From contig JAFXZY010000084.1 of the NCBI GenBank assembly GCA_017541025.1, positions 1 through 47,704 of the forward strand: a stretch of DNA of 47,704 bases, read 5' to 3'. This DNA comes from Bacteroidaceae bacterium (lineage in GTDB: Bacteria; Bacteroidota; Bacteroidia; Bacteroidales; Bacteroidaceae). The notes beneath the pieces are model-generated. The model saw only the letters and a program-made list of their open reading frames with translations, ran no database searches and was not told the DNA's origin. Numbering within the stretch: the first letter of the stretch is position 1; every line of letters starts with the position of its first letter. Of the stretch, positions 22,849 through 33,452 are shown in pieces. Position numbers and translations under genes: made by a program.

Positions 22849-25800
22849 ATGTTTAACGTGAGCGCGCGAAAATTCATATCAGTTCTACTTGTTTTGGTAA
22901 GCATAAATATGCTTGCCCAAGTTCCTGCTGACACTATACAGAAACGCAAACCCAGATTTAGCGTACGTAAAACGGGAGCAGAAAATCAAGATAATCTGAA
23001 GACCAAAACAGCCGACCTTAAGGAGCCTGATAACCTGAAGACGGACGTTATCTATGACGAAAAAGATAACACATACACCGTAGGAACAACATTGGATAAA
23101 TTATCTTCAGGCCAAGGTTCTACCTCCAGCAATACGTCTGGCAACAAGACCACCTCTCCCTCCATGACTCTCGGTCAGGCAACAAGCTACCTGAATGCAC
23201 CGTTACTGATGTCTCCCGAGGAATACCAGAAGTGGTCATTGAAAAATAGCATGCAGGCATATTGGCGCAAGAAGAATGCAGATGCCTTCGAATCCGAAGG
23301 CAAAAACAAATTCGATTTCACCGATATGCATTTCGACTTGGGGCCTGCAGAAAAGATTTTTGGCCCTGGTGGTGTACAGATTAAGACACAGGGAAGTGCC
23401 GAACTGAAACTGGGTATTAACGCCAAGAAGGTTAACAACCCTGCTTTGGCAGCTTCACGTCGTAAAACCATTGGATTCGATTTCGACCAGAAGATTAACC
23501 TTACCCTCAATGGTAAGGTGGGAGACAAGATCAATATGAACCTGAACTACAACACTGAAGCAACATTTGATTATGACTCCCAAATGATGAAGCTGAAGTA
23601 CGACGGTAAGGAAGATGAAATCATTAAACTCATTGAGGCGGGTAACGTATCCTTCCCCAGTAACATGAATCTGGTCTCCGGTATAAGTAGTTTGTTTGGT
23701 TTACGAACAGATGTCCAATTTGGAAAATTAAAACTTCAGACCGTTGTCAGTCAGAAGAAAAGTGCCAGTGCAAGCGCTACAAGTAAGGGCGGCAAGCAGA
23801 CAACGCCTTTTGAGTTCAGCGCCACAAATTACGAGGAGAACCGCCATTTCTTCCTTTCTCACTTCTTCCGTGAGCGTTACGATGACAACATGAAAACCTT
23901 GCCCACAATAAGTAGCGGCATCACCATCAAGCGAATAGAAATCTGGGTAACCAATAAAAGTGCTACCACCGAGAACAACAGAAACATCATTGCTCTCGCC
24001 GACCTTGGCGAGCCCTCATACATCAGCAATCACTTGTGGAATGCTACCGGCAACGTCCCAGCCAACCGTACCAATACCGAGTATGAGACGATTGTCAACA
24101 ATTACCCAGAAGCCAGAGATATTTCCCAGACAACAGCTATTCTGGACGGTATAGGTGGAGGTGATGAATTCGAAGGCAGCCGCGATTACGAGAAATTGCA
24201 GTCAGCACGCAAACTAAATACCAACGAATATACCCTGAACGCTGCACTGGGTTATATCAACTTGAGTAACAATCTGCAAACTGACGATGTGTTGGCGGTA
24301 GCATACGAATATACCTACAATGGAGCTACTTTTCAGGTAGGCGAATTTGCATCCGACATTACCGACAACTCACAAGCCCTTATTGTAAAGTTGCTGAAAA
24401 GCACCACGGGAAATCCCAAGTTCCCAACATGGAAACTGATGATGAAAAATGTCTATAACCTGGGAGGTTCAACCACTCAGGGAGTCACATCCGTCCAGAA
24501 AGAGAATTTCCGTCTGGATGTAAAATACCTCAGTGACTCAACGGGCGTATACTTATCTTATTTACCTAACGAACGCCTAAAGAGCACACCCATTATTAAG
24601 GCCTTGAATGCCGACCGTCTAGACGACAAGAACAATGCACACAGCAATGGTTTCTTTGATTATGTAGAAGGGTACACCATCCTGAAGGGCGGACGTGTAG
24701 TATTCCCCGTTGCAGAGCCTTTTGGTTCACACCTTCGAAACTGGATTGCAGATGACGAGTTGGCGGATAAATTCTGTTTCCAAGAACTTTACGACAGCAC
24801 CAAGACTGTTGCCAAGCAGATAGCAGAACACGACAAGTTCCTAATCACAGGTAAATTCAAAGGCAACATAGCAGGAGAGATTGACTTGGGTGTCACCAAT
24901 GTCGCACCAGGTTCTGTCAGAGTAACTGCAGGAGGTGTAACTCTTACAGAGAACACCGATTATACGGTTGATTACAACATGGGCCGCGTAACCATTATTA
25001 ATCAAAGCATCATAGATGCTAAAACTGACATCCAAGCCAGCGTTGAGAGCAACGACACTTACGGCATGCAACGTAAAACCATGTTAGGTTTCAATGCAGA
25101 CTATGAGTTCAACAAGAACCTAACCGTGGGCGGTACGCTGATGTTTCTGAACGAACAACCTCTTACCACAAAAGTCAATATGGGTAGCGAGCCCCTCAAA
25201 AACACACTTTGGGGTGCTCATATCAGTTGGAAGAAGGAAAGCCAGTGGCTGACTAACATGATAGACAAGCTACCTCTAATACAATGTACACAGCCAAGTC
25301 TTATCACCTTCAACGGCGAGTTTGCACAACTTGTTGCAGGACAGAATCACAGCGTACAGGGCAGGGCGTCTTATCTTGATGATTTCGAGCAAAGCAGTAT
25401 TAAAAACAGCCTGACTCAGCCCACTTACTGGACTCTTTGCAGTACACCCAGTATGTTCCCCGAGAGCAAGCTCTCAAACAACCTGGCCTACGGATATAAC
25501 CGTGCATTGTTGGCTTGGTACTATGTTGACCCCATCTTCACCCGCCGAAGCAGTACCCTTACACCAAGTCATATCAAAAGCGACCTTGACCAGCTGTCCA
25601 ACCATTATGTACGCGAAGTGCATGAGCGCGAACTTTATCCATTAAAAGCCCAGAACAGTTACAATAGTGCTAGTAGCCTTAATGTATTGAACCTGGCATA
25701 CTATCCTAACGAACGAGGAGCTTATAACCTTACCACAGAGATCGACCAGGACGGTCATCTGTTAAATCCTCAATCAAAATGGGGAGGCATGATGCGTAAG

Positions 25801-28800
25801 ATTGACAATACCGACTTTGAGGCTCAGAACATTCAGTATATTGAGTTCTGGATGATGGATCCCTTTATTTATAATACCACAGGAAACAATCGCGGTGGTG
25901 ATTTCTACATCAATCTGGGAGAAGTTAGCGAGGATATTCTTAAAGATGGAAAGAAATTCTTTGAGAGCGGAATGCCCGTTGATGGTAGCAGCCAATACTA
26001 TACAGAAGAGCTATGGGGACATATACCAAACACCATCAGTGTCACCTACGCCTTTAATAATGAAAGTGGCTCACGCATTCGTCAGGATGTGGGTCTGAAT
26101 GGTTTGAACGACGAAGAAGAACGGCAGTACGAAACCTATCAGCAATACCTGCAGCAGATTCAGCACATTGTACGCCCCGAGGTTTATGACAGCATCTTTG
26201 CCGATCCCGCCAATGACAACTACCATTATTACCGAGGAACCGACTTTGACCAACTCAAGACCTCTATTCTTGACCGTTATAAGCGTATCAATATGCCACA
26301 GGGTAATAGTGCGGACAGCGATACTAGCCCTGAAAGTTATGAAACATCTTGGAAGAGCACTCCTGATATTGAGGATATCAATCAGGACTTTACCCTCAAT
26401 GAGTATGAGAAATACTACCAGTACCACATTAGTATCCGTCCAGAGGATATGGTAGTAGGTCGCAACCATATTGCTGATATGCGTACAGCCAGCGTTAAAC
26501 TACGAAATGGTAATACCGAAGATTGTAAGTGGTATCTTTTCCGCGTGCCATTGTCGGCATATGAATCAAAAGAAGGAAACATCAACGACTTCACCAGTAT
26601 CCGTTTTATGCGAATGTTCCTTACTAACTTCCAGCAGGATGTAATAATTCGTCTGGCCACCCTTGATATGGTTCAGGGAAATTGGCGCCCTTACGAGCGA
26701 CCACTCTACACGGGCCAGGCTCCCAGCAGCAACGGTACATTGGAAGTCAGCAACGTAAGTATTGAGGAGAATAGTGACAAAAAGCCTGTCAATTATGTAC
26801 TGCCTCCAGGCATTAGTCGAATTACAGACCCTTCACAGTCACAATTGGTCGAAAATAACGAGCAGGCAATGTGTTTGATAACCCGCAATTTGAGTCCCGG
26901 CGATGCACGTGCAGTATACAAGAACTGTACATACAATATGCGACAGTATAAACATCTGCAACTCTACCTGCACGCCAACGCATTAGCCGAAAATATCACA
27001 GAAACAACCGATGGTGAGTGCAGCGTGTTCCTCCGTCTGGGTTCCGACTATAAGAGCAACTACTACGAATACGAGGTTCCTATGCAACTAACCCCCGAAG
27101 GCACTTATGACACCTATAGTGCTGCTGGCTGTCGTGCTGTCTGGCCCGAGGAGAATATGATGGATATTAATCTGGAACTCTTCACTACCCTGAAGAAAAA
27201 ACGCAATGCACAGGTAAGTGCCAACATAACCAGTATCAACCAGCTTTTCTATGAATACGACGAGAACCATCCCAGCAACCGTATCTCTATCATGGGTAAC
27301 CCCACATTGGCCGAGGTAAAAACTATCATGATTGGCATTCGCAACAATGGTCGTACCGTTAAGAGCATTGAGGTTTGGGCCAACGAACTCCGTCTGCAGG
27401 AATTTACAAACAGCGGTGGATGGGCTGCACAAGGTAACCTGAACGTACAGTTGAGTGATATTGGTTCTGTAAACGTAACCGCCAAATACATAAAGGCGGG
27501 ATTCGGTGGTATCGAACAAACCGTAGCACAACGTACCGACGAGGACAATCTCGACTACGCCATTACCACCAACGTAGAGCTGGGTCGGTTGCTGCCCGAA
27601 AAAGCCAAGGTTAACTTCCCCTTGTACTATTCTTACAGAAAGGAGACAATAAAGCCCAAGTACAACCCCTTCGATACGGATATGTTGCTCTCTGACGCCC
27701 TGGATGCTATGGCCACCCAGCAAGAAAGAGATTCGTTAAGTAGCCTTACCAATCACGTGGAAGTCAGCAAGAACATCTCGTTCAGCGGCGTCAAGATAAA
27801 CATTGCCACTCGTAAGCATCCCATGCCCTACGACCCAGCCAACTTCACCTTCAATTACAGCCACTCACAGCAAATAACCGAGGGGCAAACCATTGTCTAT
27901 GAACACGAGTATAACTGGAGGGGAGGCTTGAACTACGCTTGGAGTCCCAACTGGAAAGCCTGGGAACCATTTAAGAATCTGAAGGGCAAGAGCAAGTGGC
28001 TGGATATTATTAAAGCACAGAATCTGGCCTATGCCCCACAGAGTATTACATTTAATACGGATATCACGCGTAACTACTACGAGTTGCAAGAGCGTGATTT
28101 AGAGAGTCTTGGCACCCCCAACTCCATTCCTGCCACCTGGAGCCAGAGTTTTTTCTGGAACCGCAACTTCCAACTCCGCTGGGATATTTTCAAGGCGTTG
28201 CATTTCACCTTCCAAAGTGGCACCAGGGCCGAAATTGAAGAGCCCTACATGCAGGTTAACAAAGACCTCTATCCCGATCAGTATTCTGCTTGGAAAGACT
28301 CCATCAAGCATAGCCTCCTGCACTTTGGCCGCCCGCTGGATTACAACCAAAACGTACAGATAAGTTATAAGGTGCCCTTTGACAAGATTCCTGTTACAGA
28401 CTGGCTTTCTGCCGATGTTTCTTATAACAGTAACTATTCTTGGCGTCGAGGCAGTACGCGTGAAGACGGAACCAGCCTAGGAAACACCATTAATACACAA
28501 CGAAACATCAATGCAAACGGTAGGATAGACCTGGAAAAGCTATACAACCACAGCAAATTCCTGCAGGAGGTCAACAAACGCTTCTCTGCCTCAAGCGCTA
28601 AAACAGAAGCCAGCAAGAAGAAGCAGGAAAAGCAACGCCAGAAGGATGCCAAAAAGAAAGAACAGGCGAAGCAGGACAATGCTCGCGTACAAGCTGAGGA
28701 AGAGGCTATGAAGACTGGTGAGCCCGTAGATTCTATCCTTGCACGTCAAAAGGCTATTCAAGCAGGTCGTCAAACCAACAAGAATGGTATCAGCCAGAAA

Positions 28801-30597
28801 AAGGAACCAGAAAAGAAAGGTTTTGCTCAGGAAATAACACTGTTACCCGACAGCAATATCACCATTAACCACGGTCAGAAGAGCAAACGCCTTCGTATCA
28901 CAGCCCTCGATACAGCCGGCCACGCCTTTAAGATTTATTATAAGAAGAAGGACGAGAACACGCTGGTACTTCGTAAAACTCCCGTTGACACCACCCAGAT
29001 TCGTCTGAACGTTGTGGCATTACCCGAACTCTCTGAGAAGAAGTGGTTCGACTGGGCTCAGGCCGGCGCACGCTTCCTCATGTCGTTGCGCAACATCAGC
29101 ATATCATACCGCAACACATACAACCTGGCACTGCCCGGCTTCCGTCCCGAGATTGGCGATTTGTTGGGTCAGGGAAAGGATAACGGCTTCCTGTCGCCGG
29201 GTATCGACTTCGGTCTGGGCTTTATTAACGACAGCTACATCGAAAGGGCACAGGAGCGTGGATGGCTGTTGGGCAGCGAGGACGGGGTATCCTCACCAGC
29301 CAGTTCTGCCACAACCGAGGATGTACAGGTTAAGATGGCAGTGGAGCCGTTTACGGATTTCAAGATAGACTTGAACATGAGCCGTACTCATAACCGCAAC
29401 CGCAGCATCCAATACATGTATCGCGATGCCGACGGTCTCTTCCCCGCTACTCACAGCGGCTCGTTCAATATTACCACCATCTCTCTTAAGACTGCTTTTG
29501 CCAGCAGTGGTTCGGCTGCCAACGGATACCATAGCACTCCGTTCGAGAATTTTGTCAAGAAGCTAGATGCCTACCAACAGCGTGTCACAGAGCGTTATGC
29601 AGGCGTTAAGTATCCTGCCAGATCGGGTAAGACGGGCTATTATAATCCAGAAACCGACCTTCCAGTTAACAAGTTCGGTCCCGACGTGATGATACCCGCC
29701 TTCCTGGATGCATACACAGGCTCCAGTTCTTTGGATATCTTCCCCACCATAACCCGCATGCTCCCCAACTGGACTTTTACTTATAAGGGGTTGAGCAATC
29801 TGCCATGGGTTCGTGACCACTTGAAGAGCGTTACCCTCACACACGCCTATAAGAGCATCTATGCTGTTGGTTCTTATAACTCGTACAGCTCTTGGCTGGA
29901 GTGTATGGGAGCAGGTAACGGAATGGGCTTTGTACAAAACACCACCACAGGTGAGTATCAGCCATCATCCATGTACGACATCAGCACCGTCAGCATTAAC
30001 GAAAGTTTTGCTCCGCTGATGGGTTTGAACATGACGTTCAACAACAACATGACCCTGAAGGTGGAATACCGCACCACCCGCGTGCTGAACCTCAGCCTCA
30101 CCAGTGCCCAGCTGAACGAAACCGGCTCTCAGGACTTTGTCATCGGTTGGGGGTACAAAATTAACGACTTCAAGATTTCTGAACTCTTCCGTTCCAAGAG
30201 ATCAGCTGCACGTCAGGAAACCAGAAATAAACTCAGAAACAAGAACGGCAACAATGCCAACAGGAACAATTCTGCTAACCAGAATAACAATAATAACAAT
30301 TCCAATAACAGCAGGAGCAGCAAGAGCAACTTTGCTCACAGCTTGTCAATGCGCTTCGATTTTAGCATCCGTAACCAGGATGCCATCAAACGAGACATTC
30401 AGACGGGCCTTTGCGAGGCTACCAGCGGTCAGAAGGCGTTCAAAACCAGTGCACAGTTGGATTACTCAATAAGCCGTTTGACCACCCTCAGTGTTTATTA
30501 CGATCGCCAACGCTCACAGCCATTGCTCTCCAGCACTAGCTACCCCACCGTTACCCAAGACTTTGGTATAACTATGAAGTTCTCACTGACAAGATAA
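22849..30597 (+). CDS. sprA: T9SS outer-membrane translocon protein SprA (Sov)
   Basis: The product is 2582 residues, one of the largest proteins in Bacteroidetes and the right size for SprA, the 36-strand barrel through which type IX secretion cargo crosses the outer membrane. A hydrophobic N-terminal export signal (FISVLLVLVSINMLAQ) is followed by repeated SprA-type modules, including NGKVGDKINMNLNYNTEATF and the stretch LLAWYYVDPIFTRRSS near residue 900. Two low-complexity segments stand out: a K/E/Q-rich charged stretch at about 1915-1990 and an asparagine-rich stretch at about 2457-2495. Three other proteins in this window carry T9SS-type C-terminal tails and are candidate clients. A strong bidirectional terminator follows 9 bp after the stop. 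Confidence 0.95.
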   Translation: MFNVSARKFISVLLVLVSINMLAQVPADTIQKRKPRFSVRKTGAENQDNLKTKTADLKEPDNLKTDVIYDEKDNTYTVGTTLDKLSSGQGSTSSNTSGNKTTSPSMTLGQATSYLNAPLLMSPEEYQKWSLKNSMQAYWRKKNADAFESEGKNKFDFTDMHFDLGPAEKIFGPGGVQIKTQGSAELKLGINAKKVNNPALAASRRKTIGFDFDQKINLTLNGKVGDKINMNLNYNTEATFDYDSQMMKLKYDGKEDEIIKLIEAGNVSFPSNMNLVSGISSLFGLRTDVQFGKLKLQTVVSQKKSASASATSKGGKQTTPFEFSATNYEENRHFFLSHFFRERYDDNMKTLPTISSGITIKRIEIWVTNKSATTENNRNIIALADLGEPSYISNHLWNATGNVPANRTNTEYETIVNNYPEARDISQTTAILDGIGGGDEFEGSRDYEKLQSARKLNTNEYTLNAALGYINLSNNLQTDDVLAVAYEYTYNGATFQVGEFASDITDNSQALIVKLLKSTTGNPKFPTWKLMMKNVYNLGGSTTQGVTSVQKENFRLDVKYLSDSTGVYLSYLPNERLKSTPIIKALNADRLDDKNNAHSNGFFDYVEGYTILKGGRVVFPVAEPFGSHLRNWIADDELADKFCFQELYDSTKTVAKQIAEHDKFLITGKFKGNIAGEIDLGVTNVAPGSVRVTAGGVTLTENTDYTVDYNMGRVTIINQSIIDAKTDIQASVESNDTYGMQRKTMLGFNADYEFNKNLTVGGTLMFLNEQPLTTKVNMGSEPLKNTLWGAHISWKKESQWLTNMIDKLPLIQCTQPSLITFNGEFAQLVAGQNHSVQGRASYLDDFEQSSIKNSLTQPTYWTLCSTPSMFPESKLSNNLAYGYNRALLAWYYVDPIFTRRSSTLTPSHIKSDLDQLSNHYVREVHERELYPLKAQNSYNSASSLNVLNLAYYPNERGAYNLTTEIDQDGHLLNPQSKWGGMMRKIDNTDFEAQNIQYIEFWMMDPFIYNTTGNNRGGDFYINLGEVSEDILKDGKKFFESGMPVDGSSQYYTEELWGHIPNTISVTYAFNNESGSRIRQDVGLNGLNDEEERQYETYQQYLQQIQHIVRPEVYDSIFADPANDNYHYYRGTDFDQLKTSILDRYKRINMPQGNSADSDTSPESYETSWKSTPDIEDINQDFTLNEYEKYYQYHISIRPEDMVVGRNHIADMRTASVKLRNGNTEDCKWYLFRVPLSAYESKEGNINDFTSIRFMRMFLTNFQQDVIIRLATLDMVQGNWRPYERPLYTGQAPSSNGTLEVSNVSIEENSDKKPVNYVLPPGISRITDPSQSQLVENNEQAMCLITRNLSPGDARAVYKNCTYNMRQYKHLQLYLHANALAENITETTDGECSVFLRLGSDYKSNYYEYEVPMQLTPEGTYDTYSAAGCRAVWPEENMMDINLELFTTLKKKRNAQVSANITSINQLFYEYDENHPSNRISIMGNPTLAEVKTIMIGIRNNGRTVKSIEVWANELRLQEFTNSGGWAAQGNLNVQLSDIGSVNVTAKYIKAGFGGIEQTVAQRTDEDNLDYAITTNVELGRLLPEKAKVNFPLYYSYRKETIKPKYNPFDTDMLLSDALDAMATQQERDSLSSLTNHVEVSKNISFSGVKINIATRKHPMPYDPANFTFNYSHSQQITEGQTIVYEHEYNWRGGLNYAWSPNWKAWEPFKNLKGKSKWLDIIKAQNLAYAPQSITFNTDITRNYYELQERDLESLGTPNSIPATWSQSFFWNRNFQLRWDIFKALHFTFQSGTRAEIEEPYMQVNKDLYPDQYSAWKDSIKHSLLHFGRPLDYNQNVQISYKVPFDKIPVTDWLSADVSYNSNYSWRRGSTREDGTSLGNTINTQRNINANGRIDLEKLYNHSKFLQEVNKRFSASSAKTEASKKKQEKQRQKDAKKKEQAKQDNARVQAEEEAMKTGEPVDSILARQKAIQAGRQTNKNGISQKKEPEKKGFAQEITLLPDSNITINHGQKSKRLRITALDTAGHAFKIYYKKKDENTLVLRKTPVDTTQIRLNVVALPELSEKKWFDWAQAGARFLMSLRNISISYRNTYNLALPGFRPEIGDLLGQGKDNGFLSPGIDFGLGFINDSYIERAQERGWLLGSEDGVSSPASSATTEDVQVKMAVEPFTDFKIDLNMSRTHNRNRSIQYMYRDADGLFPATHSGSFNITTISLKTAFASSGSAANGYHSTPFENFVKKLDAYQQRVTERYAGVKYPARSGKTGYYNPETDLPVNKFGPDVMIPAFLDAYTGSSSLDIFPTITRMLPNWTFTYKGLSNLPWVRDHLKSVTLTHAYKSIYAVGSYNSYSSWLECMGAGNGMGFVQNTTTGEYQPSSMYDISTVSINESFAPLMGLNMTFNNNMTLKVEYRTTRVLNLSLTSAQLNETGSQDFVIGWGYKINDFKISELFRSKRSAARQETRNKLRNKNGNNANRNNSANQNNNNNNSNNSRSSKSNFAHSLSMRFDFSIRNQDAIKRDIQTGLCEATSGQKAFKTSAQLDYSISRLTTLSVYYDRQRSQPLLSSTSYPTVTQDFGITMKFSLTR

Positions 30598-30605
30598 TTG
30601 ACAAC

Positions 30606-30645
30606 AAAGAAGAGGGTGTGCCAAAATAGGCACACCCTCTTCTTT
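30606..30645. terminator. Bidirectional intrinsic terminator between sprA and the GH78 gene
   Basis: AAAGAAGAGGGTGTGCC, loop AAAATA, then GGCACACCCTCTTCTTT: a 17-bp stem with A- and T-runs on the two sides, serving the convergent sprA and rhamnosidase genes. The complement of the terminator at 34058-34091 differs from its core by one base. Confidence 0.9.
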
Positions 30646-30665
30646 ATAATTATGTATAGCCAATG

Positions 30666-33245
30666 TCAATTCTCAATTAAGGTATAGCTTCCGGCAGCGT
30701 ATTCCTTTGATGATGTCTCGCCTGGCAAGATAACAGTTGCTGTAGCCCCCTCGGGAATGGTAAACTTCCATATCCATTTGTCGCCCTGATACTTCCAGGA
30801 ACTCTTGATGGTGCCGGCAGAACTCTTATATTCGGCATTCAGGAATCCCAAACGCTTGTCAGGAACAGGACGCATGATGATGTGCTTGAAACCTGGTTGC
30901 TTAGGATCAGCTGCAATACCTGCAACCGTCTCCCAAATCCACTCGCAGACACAGCCATAGGCATAGTGGTTGAAGCTGTTCATGCCGCGGGGACCCATTC
31001 CGCTGTCCTTCATATAGCTGTTCCAACGCTCCCAAATAGTGGTAGCTCCATTATCAATAGAATACAGCCAACTAGGATTCTTACGCTGGAAGAGCAGTTC
31101 GTAGGCGATGTCGCTCATACCGTTCTCGGTCAGGGTCTGCATCAGTATGCTGGTGCCCAGGAACCCCGTCTGCAGGCAGTTGCCATGGTCAGCGAAATTC
31201 TGACGCAAGCGAGCCAGCATAGCATCTTTAGCTGCTCCACTCACCAGCTGATTCTTGAGGGCGAAAAGAGCGGGTGTCTGCATAGTGTTAAGGATCTCTG
31301 TCTTGAAGGTTCCGTCAGTATTCAGGAACTTTCCCCTGATATAATCCTTTGCCTCTGAAAGCATTTTCTCGTAAGGGGCAGCATCACGCTCAGTGGCACG
31401 CGCCATGTCGCACATCATCCCTGCATCAATGGCCCAATAGGAAGCACTAAGGTAATTCCAATAATCAATAGTCTCGGGCTTGGGCTGTCCGTTCTCGTGG
31501 CTGCGACCGCTACAACTCTCCAACGGCTCATAGCTCAGCCAGTCGGCCCACTGATAGTTACCATTCTCGGAGGTCATGGCCGTATGCTCATACTTCGTCT
31601 CATAGATGTGATTCATGAAGCGGTTCATCGACTCCCAATTCTCCTCGACGATACTACGGTCGCCAAACTGCTTCCATACAGTCCAAGGCACAATGATACC
31701 GGCATCGGCCCAACCTAAACGCATCATATCGCCGTTTCCTTTACCATCACCCGCACCATACTGAGCCAGAGGTGCTACACCTGGGAAGGCACCTGTAGGT
31801 GACTGGGTATCCCTCATGTCTTGCATCCATTTGTGGAAGAAATGGTCAGTATTGGCAAAGAAGGTTCCCGTCTCAGTGAACACCTGCGTGTCGGCCGTCC
31901 ATCCAAGGCGCTCGTTGCGCTGCGGGCAGTCGGTAGGAACACTTAGGTAGTTGGATCGCTGCCCCCAAAGGGTGTTGGAAATGAGTTTATTAACCAGTTC
32001 ATTGCCCGTGGTGATGGTTCCTATTTCCATTTCCTTACTAATAGAGGTCACAGGCACACTGGTAATGCTCTTAAAAATGACATCATCGGTTGCCGTAATG
32101 GAAATAAGGCGGTAGCCAAAGAATGTATTCTGCGGGCGGAAGGTGGCAGGCTTCTTATCACCGCTAAAAGTGTATTCCAACTGCATGCCTGTGTCAGGAA
32201 TTCGCAAATTCAAGCGATGTACACTACCTTCGGGACCATCCATACCACGCTTCTTGGAACCATTACCATCGTTCAGCAACTCAGAAGGCAGGATCATCAG
32301 TTGGGTTCCCTCCTTGGCACTGAAAACAAAACTGGGTACAGCAGAGCAGTTCTGACCGAAGTCCACTACCAGCGTTTCACCCTTCCGGAGCATTACGGGC
32401 TCGCCCTTCTTGTATTCCTTTTTTATAATAACCTTTCCGAAGGCATTATTGCTTGCACCTTCCACACCTTCCCAAATATATGTCCGAACAGGCTGAAGGG
32501 TAAGGTCCTCTCGCATGTAGATTTCTGCTCCGTTGGTGGGGAAAATCTGTCCCCGGAACTCATTATTCTCCTCAGGAGTACTCAAAAGTTCAGGCGTTTC
32601 ATATCCCTGCTTCACACGAGCATCATAAACCTCGCCGTCGAAGATGGCCGCATGCTTTACAGGACCGGCAATACCTGCCTTCCACGTCTTGGTGTCAGTT
32701 CCGTAAAGCTTTTTGCTGCCGTCGGTGTATGTCAGCTCCAACACGCCACGGAAGGCACACTTAGTTCCAAACATTCCCCTGGTAGCGCCAGGTGTTACAA
32801 TCTTGTCACCCCACCAGCCCGGCGTAACCTGTACAGAGAGTTGGTTCTCGGCTCCTGCCTTGGTAACCATAAGTTTAGTAACATCATAGGTAAAGGAACG
32901 CTTAGTCTTAAACGGATGCGTAAAACCTGGCTTCAACACCTCCTGTCCCACCAGTTTACCATTTATATATAGGTCATAAACGCCCAGACCTGCAGTCATC
33001 CATTTGGCACTGACCACCTTTTTTTCGTTCTTCACATCCGACACGAACCAGTTGGCTCCGTCGGCAGCTCTGGTTCCATCGTTCACCACTCCCTTCACAA
33101 CTGGGGCATCAACAACAGAAATCCATACCGAGCAGTCCCATGCTTCGTCCTTCAGTGGTTCTGTTAGTTTAGCCACATCATTTCCGGCTGACATGTTAAG
33201 TGCAAATAGCAAACTGGCAGCAAAAGCAATCGTTTTCATATTCAT
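30666..33245 (-). CDS. GH78 alpha-L-rhamnosidase, secreted
   Basis: The product is 859 residues with signal peptide MNMKTIAFAASLLFALNMSA. The N-terminal beta-sandwich domains (YDLYINGKLVGQEVLKPGFT) and a concanavalin-like rhamnosidase domain precede the (alpha/alpha)6 catalytic barrel. SVPTDCPQRNERLGWTAD (Asp439 in DCPQRNERLGW) is the canonical GH78 motif with the general-acid residue, more typical than that of the 284-2494 gene. A C-terminal beta domain (GFKHIIMRPVPDKRLGF) completes the usual architecture. It releases alpha-L-rhamnose from plant pectin (RG-I/II), arabinogalactan or flavonoid glycosides. A TATTTTTG -7 element lies on the minus strand at 33273-33280. No SusC/D pair is nearby. 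Confidence 0.93.
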   Translation of the reverse strand: MNMKTIAFAASLLFALNMSAGNDVAKLTEPLKDEAWDCSVWISVVDAPVVKGVVNDGTRAADGANWFVSDVKNEKKVVSAKWMTAGLGVYDLYINGKLVGQEVLKPGFTHPFKTKRSFTYDVTKLMVTKAGAENQLSVQVTPGWWGDKIVTPGATRGMFGTKCAFRGVLELTYTDGSKKLYGTDTKTWKAGIAGPVKHAAIFDGEVYDARVKQGYETPELLSTPEENNEFRGQIFPTNGAEIYMREDLTLQPVRTYIWEGVEGASNNAFGKVIIKKEYKKGEPVMLRKGETLVVDFGQNCSAVPSFVFSAKEGTQLMILPSELLNDGNGSKKRGMDGPEGSVHRLNLRIPDTGMQLEYTFSGDKKPATFRPQNTFFGYRLISITATDDVIFKSITSVPVTSISKEMEIGTITTGNELVNKLISNTLWGQRSNYLSVPTDCPQRNERLGWTADTQVFTETGTFFANTDHFFHKWMQDMRDTQSPTGAFPGVAPLAQYGAGDGKGNGDMMRLGWADAGIIVPWTVWKQFGDRSIVEENWESMNRFMNHIYETKYEHTAMTSENGNYQWADWLSYEPLESCSGRSHENGQPKPETIDYWNYLSASYWAIDAGMMCDMARATERDAAPYEKMLSEAKDYIRGKFLNTDGTFKTEILNTMQTPALFALKNQLVSGAAKDAMLARLRQNFADHGNCLQTGFLGTSILMQTLTENGMSDIAYELLFQRKNPSWLYSIDNGATTIWERWNSYMKDSGMGPRGMNSFNHYAYGCVCEWIWETVAGIAADPKQPGFKHIIMRPVPDKRLGFLNAEYKSSAGTIKSSWKYQGDKWIWKFTIPEGATATVILPGETSSKEYAAGSYTLIEN

Positions 33246-33404
33246 TTTAATGTTAGAATTAGTTTTCTACTGCAAAAATATAATCAATTCTGTTTTTTAA
33301 CCTTTAAAACTTGACATAAAACCCTAAAAAATTGATTTATGTAAGAAAAATAAGCATAATTTGTATTTTTTTTGCAAAAATGCTTGTTTTCATTGATTTA
33401 TTTG

Positions 33405-33412
33405 TATCTTTG
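33405..33412 (+). promoter_or_regulatory. -7 element upstream of the lipoprotein gene
   Basis: TATCTTTG fits TAnnTTTG. A TTG at 33384-33386 gives an 18-nt spacing, slightly short of the usual 19-20. Confidence 0.5.
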
Positions 33413-33452
33413 CGTTGCATTTTATGAAAAAAGCATTCCATTTAGGTATTAT

